From contig JADQAV010000010.1 in NCBI GenBank assembly GCA_019775845.1, forward strand, positions 592,871 to 656,870: DNA of 64,000 nt. The letters are read 5' to 3'. This stretch comes from Myrmaecium sp. VS I D KN 1. Lineage: Eukaryota; Ascomycota; Dothideomycetes; Valsariales; Valsariaceae. The notes below the pieces were generated by a model, which saw only the letters and a list, made by a program, of their open reading frames with translations, ran no database searches and was not told the DNA's origin. Shown piece by piece: positions 37,001 to 48,818 of the stretch (its first letter is position 1; each line of letters starts with the position of its first letter). A program made the translations under genes and the position numbers.

Positions 37001-37483
37001 AGTGACCAGCTGCTGGTGCGACCATTCAGATGCGACTTGAGCGGGTTGCGCTTGGCCGGTCCCCATAATGAGGCTGTTGCGGTTTGTGGTATGCGCATTC
37101 TCCTCACTCACGTTCCGACTTCCTGGTTGTGATCTGATATCCTGTTGTGCTTCCTGCGCCGCATCAGATGGAACCAGTCCCTCTGGTTTCTCGGATCCGA
37201 CATTCCCTTGCTCACTGTGTCTTTCCGTGACACGATCTTTGACGATCTCCAGCTCTGGCTCCTTGATTCTATTACCCTCCTCCAATGTCGTACGTTCAAC
37301 CTGATTGGTCACTTCGGTGACCTCATGATCTCCCTCCCCATCCTCGTCCACCACTACCGGCCGCCGCGGTTTCTTGATCGGTAGACCGAACTCGTCATAC
37401 TGCTGGGCCTCTCCCTCCCCACCCGTCTTGGATCGCTCCGAAGGTCCTCCAGAAGTCGTTACAGCATCTTCACTACCAGGCAT
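34067..37483 (-). CDS. DUF726 / TMCO4-type membrane alpha/beta-hydrolase (yeast Mil1 relative)
   Basis: Exons 37483-36478 and 36426-34067 give 1121 residues. The first 300 residues are acidic and disordered, except QYDEFGLPIKKPRR. From about 280 the conserved region runs LTEGQRVAYVGLVRLAMVEM. A long glycine-rich hydrophobic segment (LMGLATVGGGLVIGLSAGLL and on, about 570-650) should span the membrane as a hairpin. The hydrolase core has LIVTVAGWMNG and the nucleophile motif GFSLGARV. The tail after about 900 is polar and disordered. Yeast Mil1 (YFL034W) is a lipase-like protein that binds the AP-1 adaptor; activity is unproven. The intron is GTAGGA...GCAG, 51 nt. Confidence 0.85.
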
Positions 37484-38075
37484 ATTTCAAGGTGAAGGTT
37501 GCCCACCAGCCTAGCATGTGGGCGGTAAACGCACGGGGTGAATCGCGGCGTGGAAGCGGGATTACGGAGGAGAGCGAAGGAGTGAGCGAGCGAGCGAGCG
37601 ACAGGGCCGAAACAGCAGGATTAAAGGTATTTACAGCGCATTAGAGGTGAGGTGGAATGCAGGATAATGTACATCCAAGCGCCGAGGGTCATGCGACTAG
37701 TGGATCATGTAGGTTCGCGAGAGGAGCGGACTTGGTTGATCTTTCTTAAAACAAAGGGCGAGTTGGGCCTTAGGTAGGTTTAGTTAGCGGGAGGGGAGTC
37801 GAAGCACTTCCGAACGGCATGGCGCGGCTTGCGGGCGGTGCCTGCAGGGACCACCCCCAAGTCTGTGGCTTGCCTTGGGTTTCGCCGAGAGATGACTAAG
37901 CTCGCGGACGGACTGAGGTCACTCTTTGTGCCTTTGCTTTCTCCCCTCAACCCCATCGCCGCCGTACAGTCCACCCGCCCGAATTCGCGGCCGATCACGC
38001 TGCTCCTGCGATCCACTGCTCCCGGTACCTTGAGCGATTCACGTTACGAGGCGGCGCTAGGCCACAGTCCCCAGC
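37484..38075. other. Divergent intergenic region, DUF726 gene and TFIIF-beta
   Basis: About 590 bp between divergent start codons. A short GAGC/GAGCGAGCGAGC run near 37583-37600 is the only simple repeat. No ORF. Confidence 0.5.
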
Positions 38076-39377
38076 ATGGCTATGAACGGGGTGAAGATGG
38101 AGGACGACGTGCACATCAAGCCGGACCCAGAGACCTCGCCGCAGGGCGGATTTGCCGACGACGACGATTACGAGGACACGGGGGAGCTCTCTATACCCGC
38201 GCACAATCCGCCTTTCTGGCTAGGGCGCACTCCGAAATGGCTTTGGGAAGTCCTCGCGAATGCGCCGGAGGACGAAGAGATTGAGATCGGAGAGATCCTG
38301 GTTTACGACAATCCGCGAAACCCCTCCGAGCAATCTGTAGGTCCTCGGCGAGGTGTGAAGCTCTCCGGGAAGCAAGGTCTCACTAACGGTGTGACTTGCG
38401 CAGATTAAGATGAGGCTCTACGAGGACAAGCTCCAGAACAAATCGTTTCCGACGGACTACGAGGTCATAATGACAAAGAAAGAATCCACGAACACCTACG
38501 TTTTCTCCGAAAAGGACCTTCCGGGTTACAAGCCAGGTGCCTACCATCGCTCGAGACCGATACAGACCGGTTCCGATCCAAAAGGCGGTTCATACCGGGT
38601 GCACAAACAGGGAAGAAGGGGACGGAAGGCTATTCCGAGTACGTGATCGCATCGCCCCAGTGATATGCTCGCAAGATCTGACAAGGGGGTGACTAGAACA
38701 CACCGCTCTCCTTGGAGCGCCGAACCACGAGGTGACAATCGTGGCCGAGGAGAACGACAAGTACCGGTCATTCATGGAAGAGCGGGCTCGCGAGGCGATG
38801 GAGAACGTGCACAGGCAGACGCTCATGACCGACCAAGTCCACGCCAACACGTCGAACCTCGACGCATTCGGCAAAGCATTCATCGTAAGTACTCTCTTCC
38901 CCCTTCCTCCGGACGGAGCCGCAACTGACTCCCACCTTTCCCCCCACGCAGACCGACCGGATCACGAAGCCGCGGACGCAGGAGAACAAGGCGCAGCGGA
39001 TCCCGGAGAACGAGCTGCTGGACATGCTGTACCGCCTGTTCGAGCGGCACAAGTACTGGCGGATGAACTCGCTCCGGCAGGAGACGAACCAGCCCGAGTC
39101 CTACCTGCGCGAGGTCCTCAACAAGATCGCCTTCATGCCCAAGAGCGGCGTCTTCAACGGCACCTGGACGCTCAAGTCCAACATCGCCAACGACCTCCCG
39201 CCCGAGGGCATGAACATGGAGGAGTACGCCAGTGCGAACATCGCCCCGGAAGCGCCCGGAGGAGCAGGAGGAGGCGGAGCAGGCGGCGGCGGTGGTGGGG
39301 GCTCTGGCGCCGGTGCCGAAGACTACCCCATGCACGACGACGATGATGACGAGCCGGAGATGGAGGACGTGATCTAA
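38076..39377 (+). CDS. TFG2: TFIIF beta subunit (Tfg2/RAP30)
   Basis: Exons 38076-38336, 38404-38638, 38697-38884 and 38952-39377 give 369 residues. After an acidic N-terminus, WLGRTPKWLWEVLANAP and IGEILVYDN start the dimerisation domain that pairs with Tfg1. The linker carries YRVHKQGRRGRKAIPK, completed by splicing. The C-terminal winged helix (about 250-310) reads RIPENELLDMLYRLFERHKY and RQETNQPESYLREVLNKIA. A Gly-rich run and an acidic tail (HDDDDDDEPEMEDVI) close the protein. TFIIF binds RNA polymerase II and helps deliver it to the promoter. All donors and acceptors are standard (GTAGGT, GTACGT, GTAAGT). Confidence 0.95.
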
Positions 39378-40164
39378 GGAGGGGTTTGCCGTGGCAGCAA
39401 ATGCTGGCTTGACTTAGCTTGGCTTGACCCAGCGGCGGGGTGTTTTCTTTTCATGCATCAGGGCCGGCGTTCAGGGGGGTGGGGGGTGGTGATTTCCAAT
39501 CCTCAGCGTAGAAGGATTCTTGTTTTTTTCTTTTCTTTCTGTGTTTCACCGGCGTGCGTCCTGGCGTTTGCTTTTCCTCCTTCCTTTTCTTGATCGTTTG
39601 CCGTCGGTGCATGGGGATGGCTATGATATGCTCGCGCAGTCGAATTTATGGGTGGGTGAGGGGCTCAGAGGGGTGGGAGACGGTGGATAATCGGCGTGGT
39701 GGTGTTGGCGGTAATGATGAAGGTGAGGGTGAAGGTAAGGGTGGCATTTATGGAACTCGGATGAACGAGGGGATCCGCTTCGGATGGGAGGTTCGCGTGA
39801 GCCGTTCTGCTTCTTTTTCTTTTGCTCATCATGCGACGACCTGTTTCGACGCTTAGATCAATTGGATAAACGAGATGTACTGCTCTGATGAAAAAGAAGG
39901 GCCGAAACCTTTTCCATTTTCAGCAGCTACTGCATCTTATATTACACAGCAGCAGTGAAAAAATGGACAGGACATGCCAAGCGTATGATCGCGTCTTTTT
40001 CGATAAGCAGGACAAATCTTTGATACATATCGTAATCTTACAGCCGGCGTGCCAAAGGAATGATGAGGTAAAGGTAGACGATAAAGAAATGAAAAGCTCA
40101 ATCCTCCCAGGTTAACATCCCGTCGATCATCCGCAGTCAGCGTCCCCGAAGTGCCACATCCACT
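39378..40164. other. 3' intergenic region
   Basis: About 790 bp between converging genes, with G-rich (39470-39490) and T-rich (39520-39540) tracts and no supported gene. Confidence 0.5.
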
Positions 40165-42286
40165 CTACCCAGCCATCGTTTTCTCGTTCATATGGGCAGG
40201 CGCCGTCTCCTGGTACTGCACGCTGGCCTTCCTCTGGTGCGCCTCCTCCTCGAGCTGCGCCAGGCTCATCCGACGCGCGTCCGCATGGGTGTCCTGCACC
40301 TCCTGGAACGACACGGTCGGCACGAAGCCTTCGGACTTCCAGGCCCGGTTGATCTTGAAGTAGAGCTCGTCGACCTGCTCGAGCGAAAGGCCCTTGGTCT
40401 CGTAGATCATGGTGTAGACGAAGAAGACGGCGAGAAGGCAGAAGCCGCCCCAGATGAAGAACACCTTGGATCCCAGGTTGGCATCGCCGGGGTCGTTGTT
40501 GACCAAGTAAGGGGTAGAGCTGTTGCAGAAGTTAGAATTCAGCCTGTAAATGGCAGATGCCGTGCGGGCCACCTACTAAGCAATAGCCCAGTTGAACAGC
40601 CAGTTAGACGCAGTGGTGATGGAGAGCGACTTGGCTCGGACCTTCAGAGGGAATATCTCGCCCGTCACGACTAACGAGTGCGTTAGTTCCTGATATGAGA
40701 GGACGAAGAGCATAGGACCACTGAAATCTTACCCCAGGCGCAAGGACCCCAGGACGATGCAAAAAAGAAGATATAGATGCAGACAAAAGCGATCAAAGCC
40801 CTCTGAGAAGGCAAGTCGTTGATGCTCGCGGCTGTGCCGGTGATGGCGACGATGAACTGCGACACCGTCATGCCGATGGCGCCGTACAAGAGGAGTCTGC
40901 GGCGGCCCAGCTTTTCGACCAAGTAGAGACCTGGGAGAGTGGAGCCCACATTGACGCAAGAGGTGATCAGGCTGATCGTGAAAGGATTGCGTATGCCGCT
41001 ATTTTGGAAGAACGATGTGCCGTCTTGTTGCAAGTTAGCCTACGATCGTAGTGCGTGGCTGGCCTTGCTAGACAAGGCCCATGAATGAAGACGGGGAAGA
41101 GGAAAAGAACTTACAGTAGAAGATGAAGTTGACACCCGAGAGCTGTTGCAAAGCTTGTAAAAGACACCCAGTTGCAAGTCGTTTACCCAGATTGCCCTTC
41201 ACGCAGTCTCGATAACTTGCTTTGCCTAACGACATCTCATACTCATGGTTGGCTTGGATTTCTGCGAGCTCTTCGATTACTGCGGGATGATCTACCGGTA
41301 GTCTTCTCAATCTGGACAAAGATTTCGCAGCCTTGTCGAATTTGTTCCTCCTGACAAGATACCTAGGAGTCTCTGGCAGGAAGATGAGCCCGGATATCAG
41401 GATGATTGCCCAGGCAAACTGCACGGCGACGGGTATCCTATAACTTCCGCTATCATTGCGGTTCTTTGTCGAGTTGTTGACAATAGATGCTAGCAAGAGA
41501 CCTATGGTAATCGCCAGTTGATAAGCACCTACAATCGTGCCACGGATCCATTTCGGTGACGTTTCGGATTGGTAAAGAGGGACTTAGACGTATGGTTAGC
41601 GAACCGAGCGGACAGCAAAGGTTAGGAAGACTTACTCAAAGCCGAGATCATTCCAACTCCGTACCCAGCGAAGAACCTTCCGGCAACAAACATAGGTATG
41701 GCAGTTGAAGCTGTCTGGAGAATGACACCAAAGGTAAATACGAGTGTGGAAACAATCAGGCCCAGCCGACGGCCTATCAAGTCTCCGGTCGGGGCAGCAG
41801 TCAGCGCGCCGAAGAATGTGCCAGCAGAAAGGATGGAAACTATCTCCGAAGATTGCCCAGACGTGACGTCCGGCTGGTTGTCCTTAGGATTGATATATCC
41901 AGTTGAGAAATGGCTAATAGATAATCAGTTTCCGCGGTCGAAGCAATTCATAGTTTCACTTACTCTCTCCAGTACCTCATACCCAGGATACCGTTGATGG
42001 TTCCTGTGTCGTAACTATGCCTCCAGTGAGCTCAAGAGATAACCCTGACATTCATTCCAAACTGACCCAAACAAAACACCACCTTGAGAGCCGTCAGCAT
42101 GAACATAGCATTACCACGGGCCCAGAAGATGAGACATACCAAAAGCTACCTAAAGTTGATTTAGTGGTCTAATCTTGCGGTCAAGCTGTTTATCGTTGCC
42201 AATTGAAGACTTACAAACATGCCAATCAGAATGGCAGGCAGGGCTGAACCCGCTGTGCCCGGAGGCTTCTTCAGCATGAAACCCAT
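40165..42286 (-). CDS. MFS monosaccharide transporter with two microexons
   Basis: Nine exons (42286-42215, 42150-42141, 42082-42067, 42014-41964, 41913-41636, 41582-41115, 41023-40733, 40670-40577, 40519-40165) give 544 residues. Joined, the N-terminus reads ILIGMFVAFGGVLFGYDTGT, the sugar-porter TM1 signature. Other family motifs: GDLIGRRLGL, PETPRYLVRR, QALQQLSGVNFIFYYGT, EKLGRRRLLL and YETKGLSLEQVDEL; twelve membrane spans are expected at the plasma membrane. Exon 2 is 10 nt and exon 3 is 16 nt; skipping either would break the frame and TM1. The family resembles glucose transporters and sensors of the Hgt1/RCO-3/MstA kind more than quinate or maltose carriers, but substrate cannot be told from sequence. 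Two acceptors are AAG. The nearly 2-kb upstream gap suggests a regulated promoter. Confidence 0.9.
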
Positions 42287-44162
42287 AGTGAAAGGTTAAA
42301 TCCGATAACTGCGACGTCCCTGGCGGTTTTTTGACTGGATCTCAGGTTGAGACCGGCGATGAAGATACTATGAAAGGGCCATCGAAGCCTTTATATAGCC
42401 GGCAGCACCACGCTTCACAGGTTTTTGGTGAGCCGCTAGTCAGGTAATAGGATGGCCAGAGTGTTGAGGTTTTCCGACTGGCGCCCTCAGCCTCCAACAC
42501 TTCCATGGCTAAACTGAAGCCAATGGACGGTGGCGCCATTGGTGGCGGTTATACAAAGGTCATGATGCTCGCTGGAGGCGCCATGACATCCGTGGAAGGC
42601 AGCTGATGTTGATGAGCCAGAGGCGGCCAAGATGTTTAGACGGGGACATCAGGCTGTGGGGTGGAGATCCGCAGCCACAAATCCGAGGAGGCTCGCCGCC
42701 CCACACTGTGAGTGGTGAATGGACTACCCCGCGTTTGGCCACCCGGCCTTAGGCGAGGCTGTTAGTCCAAGATTTCTCCGGATCTGCAACATCGGCTCGT
42801 GGGGGATGGTGTTGAAAACGTCTTCGTCTGCTGCTTCTGGCTACATCGATAGGTGCTGTCATGCTGCTGTGCTGCAATTGAGTCAGCCTGCATTTTTTTT
42901 TCTTTGATTGGTGTCGACAACCCGTCCACCCATTCGTAGGATTGGTGTTGACATGGTCATGTTTCACTCTGATCATTCTAGAGTTGGGGACTGCGTCCCC
43001 ATGACGGCCAGTACGGCAAGGTATTTCGTACCTGATATCTCAGGAGCATAACGTCTGTGTCATGCAAGGGCTAGATCGCCAGCGAAGGAAATCTTTCGAA
43101 CGGCAGTGCCGCATACGTCAGGTGCTGGTAATACTTGCGAGGGAAGATGGTACAGTCTCGGAGTATTTTTGAGGCCCTGCATGGCTAGGTCTGGGGGACG
43201 CGGTGGACATGGCATCTAGCCGCGGCTTCGGTTAGGATGTCCACTAGTGACTCGGACAGTGCAAAGCCGGCTCATCGAACCGAGACATGGAACCTTTCAA
43301 CCCCTTGGGCATTGGTAAGTATGTGCGGATGCACCAGGGATGGTGATGATAGGGAATATATCATCGGAGACATGTTCACACGGCATGCTCATCTCAAGCC
43401 TGAGATAAATTTGAAGAAGATGGTCGATTGACCGTCTTCCGCTTCTGGAGCGTTGTGTGACCGGTTTCTCTCCGGACTAACGAGCTGATATTCTGGTACA
43501 GGTACAGGGACGTGACCCACGGCATCTCGATCCTCAGTGAGAAGGGGTCTCTCCCAACCTCGCAGCGCGGCGCGTGACGGCGCCGTGTCGTCATGCGGAA
43601 CCGTTTCATCATGCTGCAGTAAACGTGTGTAGGTCTGTGTACAGTGAGAAGACGGGAGGCAAGTGAAAGCGAGCATTGAATGGGGTCATAACTCCAGGAT
43701 GAAGTGAACATTTGTAGAGGACAGTCGGTTAGTGAGGAGTAAGCGATGAGACGAAAAACAAACAAGTTGAACAGTGGCCATATGAACTTGGAATTAGCTG
43801 TGCCTACGGACGGTTGGAGAGCGATTTGGTCTAGTTTCGCAGGCTTGTTAGGTATGTACTGTATACAGGTAGCTGCTCTAGGCTCTCAGGGCCACCTGCA
43901 ATTCAAGACCGACGTTTCATAAGCCTTCAGATAAGTCTGATAGCAGCAAGGAATGGACGAAGAAGAAGAGCTGAAAAAAAGCTGCACGGAATGAGTCCGT
44001 GTGTTCCTCCTATATGACAAACGGGGGTGCAGAGAGAGATATCGATGAAATGTGAAGAGGATGTAGCAGGGTGAGGAGCGAAGGAGGGGGGAGTAGCCCG
44101 ATAATCAGGCATCGAGACAGCCAGGTAGCCAGGCAACAAGACGCGGTCCCGCCAGCCCATTT
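42287..44162. other. Long divergent intergenic region, no gene seen
   Basis: Nearly 1.9 kb between the transporter and dUTPase start regions. Short frames (for example 43765-43394 minus, 43237-43431 plus) lack domains and splice support. It is the longest gene-free gap outside the AT-rich block and probably contains a large regulated promoter for the transporter. Confidence 0.5.
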
Positions 44163-44186
44163 ACGCGTCTCTGCGCGCTAACGCGT
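44163..44186. promoter_or_regulatory. Two MCB boxes upstream of dUTPase
   Basis: ACGCGT occurs at 44163-44168 and again at 44181-44186, 18 bp apart and about 85-108 bp before the dUTPase ATG. ACGCGT is the core bound by the MBF (Mbp1/Swi6) factor at G1/S genes in yeasts, where the dUTPase gene is a target. Confidence 0.6.
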
Positions 44187-44270
44187 CCCAAGCTCTCCCT
44201 CTCGTTCTCTCCCAAGCCACCCCAGCAACGAACACTGACCACCACCGTCGCCGGAAAACCGCCTGCAAAA

Positions 44271-45276
44271 ATGGAGACGCCCGCTGTCGACCACGATCCT
44301 CCTTCACTACCCGCTTCTCCCGTCCCCAAACGCACCAAAGTCATCGACGACGCTTTCCCCACTGCCAGCTCCGCTTCATCTGGTACGTTGTCAACGTCCC
44401 CCTCCTGACGCCAATTGCACACCTGTGAACCCGAGCCAGCTTCTTCCCGGCATCAATTGGAGATTGGGTGGGTGATCTTACTCGCGGTAACCTCTACGCT
44501 GCTGTTCACTTCGTCAATAGGTCCAGGAACCTCGAGAGAATGGAATGCTAACATCACTCCCTCAGCAGCACTTCAAACAGCCACCGGCACCGACTCCGGC
44601 CTCGCGACCCCAACGCCCTCACACCCTCACACCCACCACGACCACTCCACCACGATGTCCACCGCCGAGACCGCCCCCTCCGCCGCGCTCGACGCCGTTG
44701 CCGCTCCTCCCGCCCTCGAGGTCCAATTCCTCTCCGAGCACGCGCAAGCCCCGACCAGGGGCTCCCCCTACGCCGCCGGTCACGACCTGTACAGCGCCTA
44801 CGACGCCGTCATCCCCGCCCGCGGGCGTGCCCTCGTCAAGACCGACATCGCCATCAGCGTGCCGGCAGGAACTTGTACGGATACACCTCCTCCCCCTCCC
44901 CTTTTCCCTATTCCCCACGCCCGCTCCACCTCCGGAGCAATGGATACAGCAACCACATGAAACCCGCGATTGAAGCTGACATATCCCCCTCCCCCCAGAC
45001 GGCCGCGTCGCGCCCCGGTCCGGGCTGGCGTACAAGCACGGCATCGACACCCTCGCCGGCGTCATCGACGCCGACTACCGCGGCAACGTCGGCGTCATCC
45101 TCGCCAACCTCTCCGACGTCGACTTCCCCGTCAAGAAGGGCGACCGCATCGCCCAGCTCATCGTCGAGCGCATCGTCATGCCCGAGGTGAAGGTCGTGGA
45201 GAAGCTCGAGGAGAGCGTGCGGGGCGCCGGCGGCTTTGGCAGCACCGGCGGCTTCGGCGCCGACGGGAAGGCGTGA
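44271..45276 (+). CDS. DUT1: dUTP pyrophosphatase (trimeric dUTPase)
   Basis: Exons 44271-44382, 44566-44874 and 44999-45276 give 232 residues. A 70-residue extension, [20 protein letters not shown] onwards, has a basic KRTK that may serve nuclear import; it precedes the core [20 protein letters not shown]. Motif I is [10 protein letters not shown], motif [23 protein letters not shown] with DADYRGN, motif [14 protein letters not shown], and motif V is the Gly-rich tail [13 protein letters not shown]. The enzyme hydrolyses dUTP to dUMP and keeps uracil out of DNA. A second in-frame Met at [10 protein letters not shown] could give a shorter form; yeasts and animals make nuclear and mitochondrial forms by different starts, but that is only a possibility here. 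Very GC-rich coding sequence. Confidence 0.95.
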
Positions 45277-45704
45277 GGCCCTCTTCGATTTTTTTATCTC
45301 TTCTTTGGCCGCTCAGCCGGCCTGGCGTAACTGATGTCGGCGGGGTGCATCTGGGGACCCGGTGGGATGGAAGTGAAGATCATGTAAAGGCGACAGGATT
45401 ACGGAACGGAAAACTTTGCCCCGGTACAGGTCAGGTCAAAGGCAAGGCAAGGAAAGGCAAGGGTACCGGGAATGGGAAGAAGACACGGCGTCTTTTTGGC
45501 GAACAAATAGATCTTTTCCGGATTCAAACGCGGCATCTGATGGAGCGGTCCATCGCTTCGTGATCAAACAAACCAACAGGCAAAACAAAACAAAATAAGC
45601 ATCATCATACGCTCCTTATATATCTTCTCCTTCTGGTCTAAATCTGCTTCTCCCCACACGGAATAAAAAGGACAGCCCCGACACCATTCGCGGAAAACCG
45701 AACG
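45277..45704. other. 3' intergenic region
   Basis: About 430 bp between converging dUTPase and pyridoxal kinase genes. A short purine-rich GGCAAGGCAAGGAAAGGCAA run at 45438-45457 is seen; no gene. Confidence 0.5.
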
Positions 45705-47234
45705 CTAAGCGGAGTGGGGATAATGCACCGCACCCTGCCCACCCGCACCCAAATGCACCACGCCCAAGCCGTCAGCCGTCGGCTCACCCGCGCCCGCGCT
45801 CGGCGGCCGGCTCAGCTCAACCGTCGTGGCCCGGAAGCGCTCCAGATCAGGCGGGTGGATGAGATCAGCCACGTTGCGGACGACCATGACCTCGCTCGCC
45901 TTGGTGCGCTTGAGATGGCGGCGAAGCGCGCGTTCGCGGTCGCCCTCCTCACCCGACGTGCGACCCGCCCGGGCCTCCTCGGCGTCGATCGCCTGGAACG
46001 CGGCCAGGGCGCGCTCGGCCGTCTTGTGCAGGACGGCCTGCATGCTCGCGAGGACCTTCTCGACCGCCTTGGCGAGCGGCAGGTCCGCCGGTGCCACCGC
46101 GTCCGGGCTCACCCAGGCGTTGACGTGGAGGGTGCCGGCGGCGGCGGCGGCCTCGCGCAGGCGCGCCACGATGAGCGCGGCGAACATGTCGCCCGTGCCG
46201 GAGAAGAAGATGGGGAGGGCGGGCACGTCGATGCGGAACAGGCGCGGTTCGTGGTTCCACGTCGCCGTCGAGCCGATAATCGTGAGCTTTTCCGGCTCAT
46301 GCTCCGGGTTGTTGAACGTGGACGGGCTGGGCGGGCGGGAGGGGAGGGTGTGGTTGTCTGCGGACAGACGGAGTGAGGTGATGATGATGTGCGGGATCTG
46401 ATAGCTGCGGTGGAGGGTTTTGACGGCGGATGCCAGGGTGTGCAGGTCGGTTATCTTCGAGTCGGCGAGCAGTCTGTAGCGTCCCGATGTCAGCCAGATC
46501 TCGAAGATTGTAGACGACGAGTGATCGAAAGATCGGTTTACTCTGCTTCAGTCTGATTCGGCAGGATCAAGTGAGCCTCCTTCAGGAGGTTCTTGTACTG
46601 CGGCACCTCGTCCTCGGGGATGTACAGCTTTCCGTTGTCTCCCATGACCGGGTCAAGCACTGCGCCCTGATTCAGCTTCTGACCTGCCAATTGCCCATTG
46701 AGTCCAGCTACGCACCCCAGAAGAACGACCCAGGTCTTGTGGACGCGTTGAACTTCAGGTCCCTTCCAATCTTGCCCACTGCCTCGACACCGGCAGCACT
46801 GGGAATGTATCCGGAGAGCAAGACATCGAAGTCGTTCAACTCGGACTGTCGCAGTCCTTCGTAAAGGTCGAGGATCTGTTCCGCGGACGTCTTCGTGCCT
46901 TTGACCTGCTTATATGCTGTGTGATTGCCTGCGCGTATATGTCAGCGGTACTCCGGGGGCTCGGCGGTCTCGTCAGCACCCACTGTAGTTGACCGTGTTG
47001 ATGGCGGAGACTTCGCAGCCCAGCGCCTGCATGACGAACACCGCCATGGTGTTTCCGACATAGCTGCTTCGATATCAGCGACGTCGCTGAGCCTGCAGAA
47101 CTACCGTGACTGACTCACCCATGCGTCACCTTCCAAGGTCAGTGCAGGTCCGGCGCATTGGGGGAATGACTCTTACTGACATGGCTTGCGATAGCCAGCA
47201 CGCGGGTTTCAGGGACAGGAGGTTCGGTGGACAT
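45705..47234 (-). CDS. BUD16: Pyridoxal kinase (Bud16/PdxK type) with an 11-nt exon
   Basis: Exons 47234-47181, 47129-47119, 47063-46984, 46928-46716, 46659-46542 and 46473-45705 give 414 residues. Joined, the N-terminus reads VLAIASHVTHGYVGNTMAVF, the family's substrate site, where VTHG comes from an 11-nt exon. Further motifs are VNYSNHTAYKQ, WVLDPVMGDNGKLYIPED, LILPNQTEAELL and the ATP/catalytic GTGDMFAAL with Asp254. The enzyme phosphorylates pyridoxal, pyridoxine and pyridoxamine in the cytosol to supply PLP. It is longer than human PdxK (312) through loops after about 195 and the C-terminal 150 residues. Donors include GTCAGT and GTGGGT; all phases agree. The 3' half is very GC-rich. 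Confidence 0.9.
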
Positions 47235-47655
47235 AGCGACGGTGGATACAGATGGAAGCAATGAACGTGGCGATAAGAACACTGAATGTTATTGCATAGC
47301 GAGGCTGAGAAAGTGATGATCAGGTGTATGCAGCACCGTCAGCGAGCACAGTCCATCATGGAAGCACAGCATCCATCATGCGTGGGCTATTTTCTTGCGA
47401 TAAGATTCCCGGCGTGACGTTAGTGGGGCATGGAACGGCCCACCCCGCGCTGGAGATAAAGCCCGTGCCCTCCGCGCCGGAAGATACAAAAGCCACATAG
47501 TACATAGAAACAGTGTGTATGCACACCGATTTTCCTCTAATCGCGCATAGAAGTGTTGATAACTCGTAGCATAGTACATTTTATGCCGCCCTTAGCTCGA
47601 TGTATTAATTCGTAATCCAAACGCTTAAACACCCACATGAACGCCTGATATGCCC
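47235..47655. other. Intergenic between PCNA and pyridoxal kinase
   Basis: About 420 bp with the promoter of the kinase gene and the 3' flank of PCNA. No ORF with coding character. Confidence 0.5.
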
Positions 47656-48648
47656 TTACTCCTCGTCGCCGATCTGCCCACGGCGTTAGCATGCACCGAT
47701 AAAGAGAAGAGGGTACCATTTCACTTACCTTAGGAGCGAGGTAGAACCTCAGATAACTGTTGCTGGCCAGGCTGTACTCGACCAGCAGGGGCACCTCGTT
47801 GGAAAGGCAGATCTTGACCTGGTCGGACAGACCGCTGGCCTTGCAGAAGTTCACCAGGTACTTCAGGGAGAAAGTGAGAGCGACCGGTTCCGTCAGATCA
47901 ATGTCCACGTTCAGCGCGGGTTTATCGACGTTGGTGTGGCTCCGCAGCGTAACCGACCCAGAACCAATATCACCTTGGCACGCGAACTTCACGCCCTCCT
48001 TTGTGCACTCGATAGACACTGCGATGGAGTCAGCAAGCGTGAGGCCATCGCACCACTTCAATCACGTACCGGACTCCGAAAGCGCCATCAGATCCCTGCA
48101 GATGCGCGCGAATTCCGCAGAAGGCATGGAGATTGTGGCAGCATATTCGGTTTCCGGGATGCCCAGGTGCTCCTGGTCGATGTCCATGAGCTTGATATCA
48201 TACTCGCTCAGCCTGTCGCTGTCGTTGCTCTCGAAGACCAGGTTGACGACGTCCGGCGCGTCCTCCGCCTTCAGGGTCAGGATGTCCTCGTTTTGCGCGC
48301 AGCGGAGGACCTTGGTCAACGAGGTCAGGTTGATACCGAGCGCGATGTTACGGTCGCACCGGAAGGGGTTGAAGCTTTCCGACTTGAGCATCATGGAGAC
48401 AAGGGCGACATGGGAGTTGTCCATGGCCTGCAGGGCGATCCCGGAGTCATTGCAGTCGAAGTTGCAGTCCTGAACCAAGTCCTTGATAGCATCGACGACC
48501 TGAGGTATGTTAGACTGCGCTCCAATGGCTCGATTGTCATGTCAGGGATGACTGACCTTCTTCAGAAGGCTTGCCTGTTCTAAGCGGGCCTCAAGCACTG
48601 CTGCCTGTTAGAGAGGTTGCAAAGCAGCATGAAGCGGAAGTACTCACT
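47656..48648 (-). CDS. POL30: PCNA, DNA sliding clamp, with a split start codon
   Basis: Coding exons are 48648 (one base), 48597-48557, 48499-48070, 48018-47729 and 47673-47656, giving 259 residues, the normal length. The protein starts [14 protein letters not shown] and ends APKIGDEE. The loop [19 protein letters not shown] and interdomain region [19 protein letters not shown] are conserved. PCNA forms a homotrimer around DNA and tethers polymerases delta and epsilon, FEN1 and ligase. No ATG precedes LEARLEQ in the genomic frame; splicing GCA|GTGAGT to GCAG|TGCTTGAG creates it, A from the leader exon and TG from the next. An in-frame TAA lies upstream in the leader exon and no other ATG intervenes. 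The last exon encodes only IGDEE. Confidence 0.95.
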
Positions 48649-48818
48649 GCTTGCGACGGTATGATTAGGGTATTAGAAAACGGTGAAGAAAGACAACGGG
48701 TGTTATGAGGGCGTGGTGGGCAGAATGTAGACTTGACTGGAGAGCGTGGGTGGTGGTGATGGAAGAAGCAACAAATAAGCCCCGGCCACCGTTGTTAAAG
48801 TGCTTTTTCCACTAACGG

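Noticed and set aside
44415-44565. Upstream extension of the dUTPase second exon frame
   Set aside because: This is the first intron; the exon 1 start at 44271 and the CTCAG acceptor give a better N-terminus.
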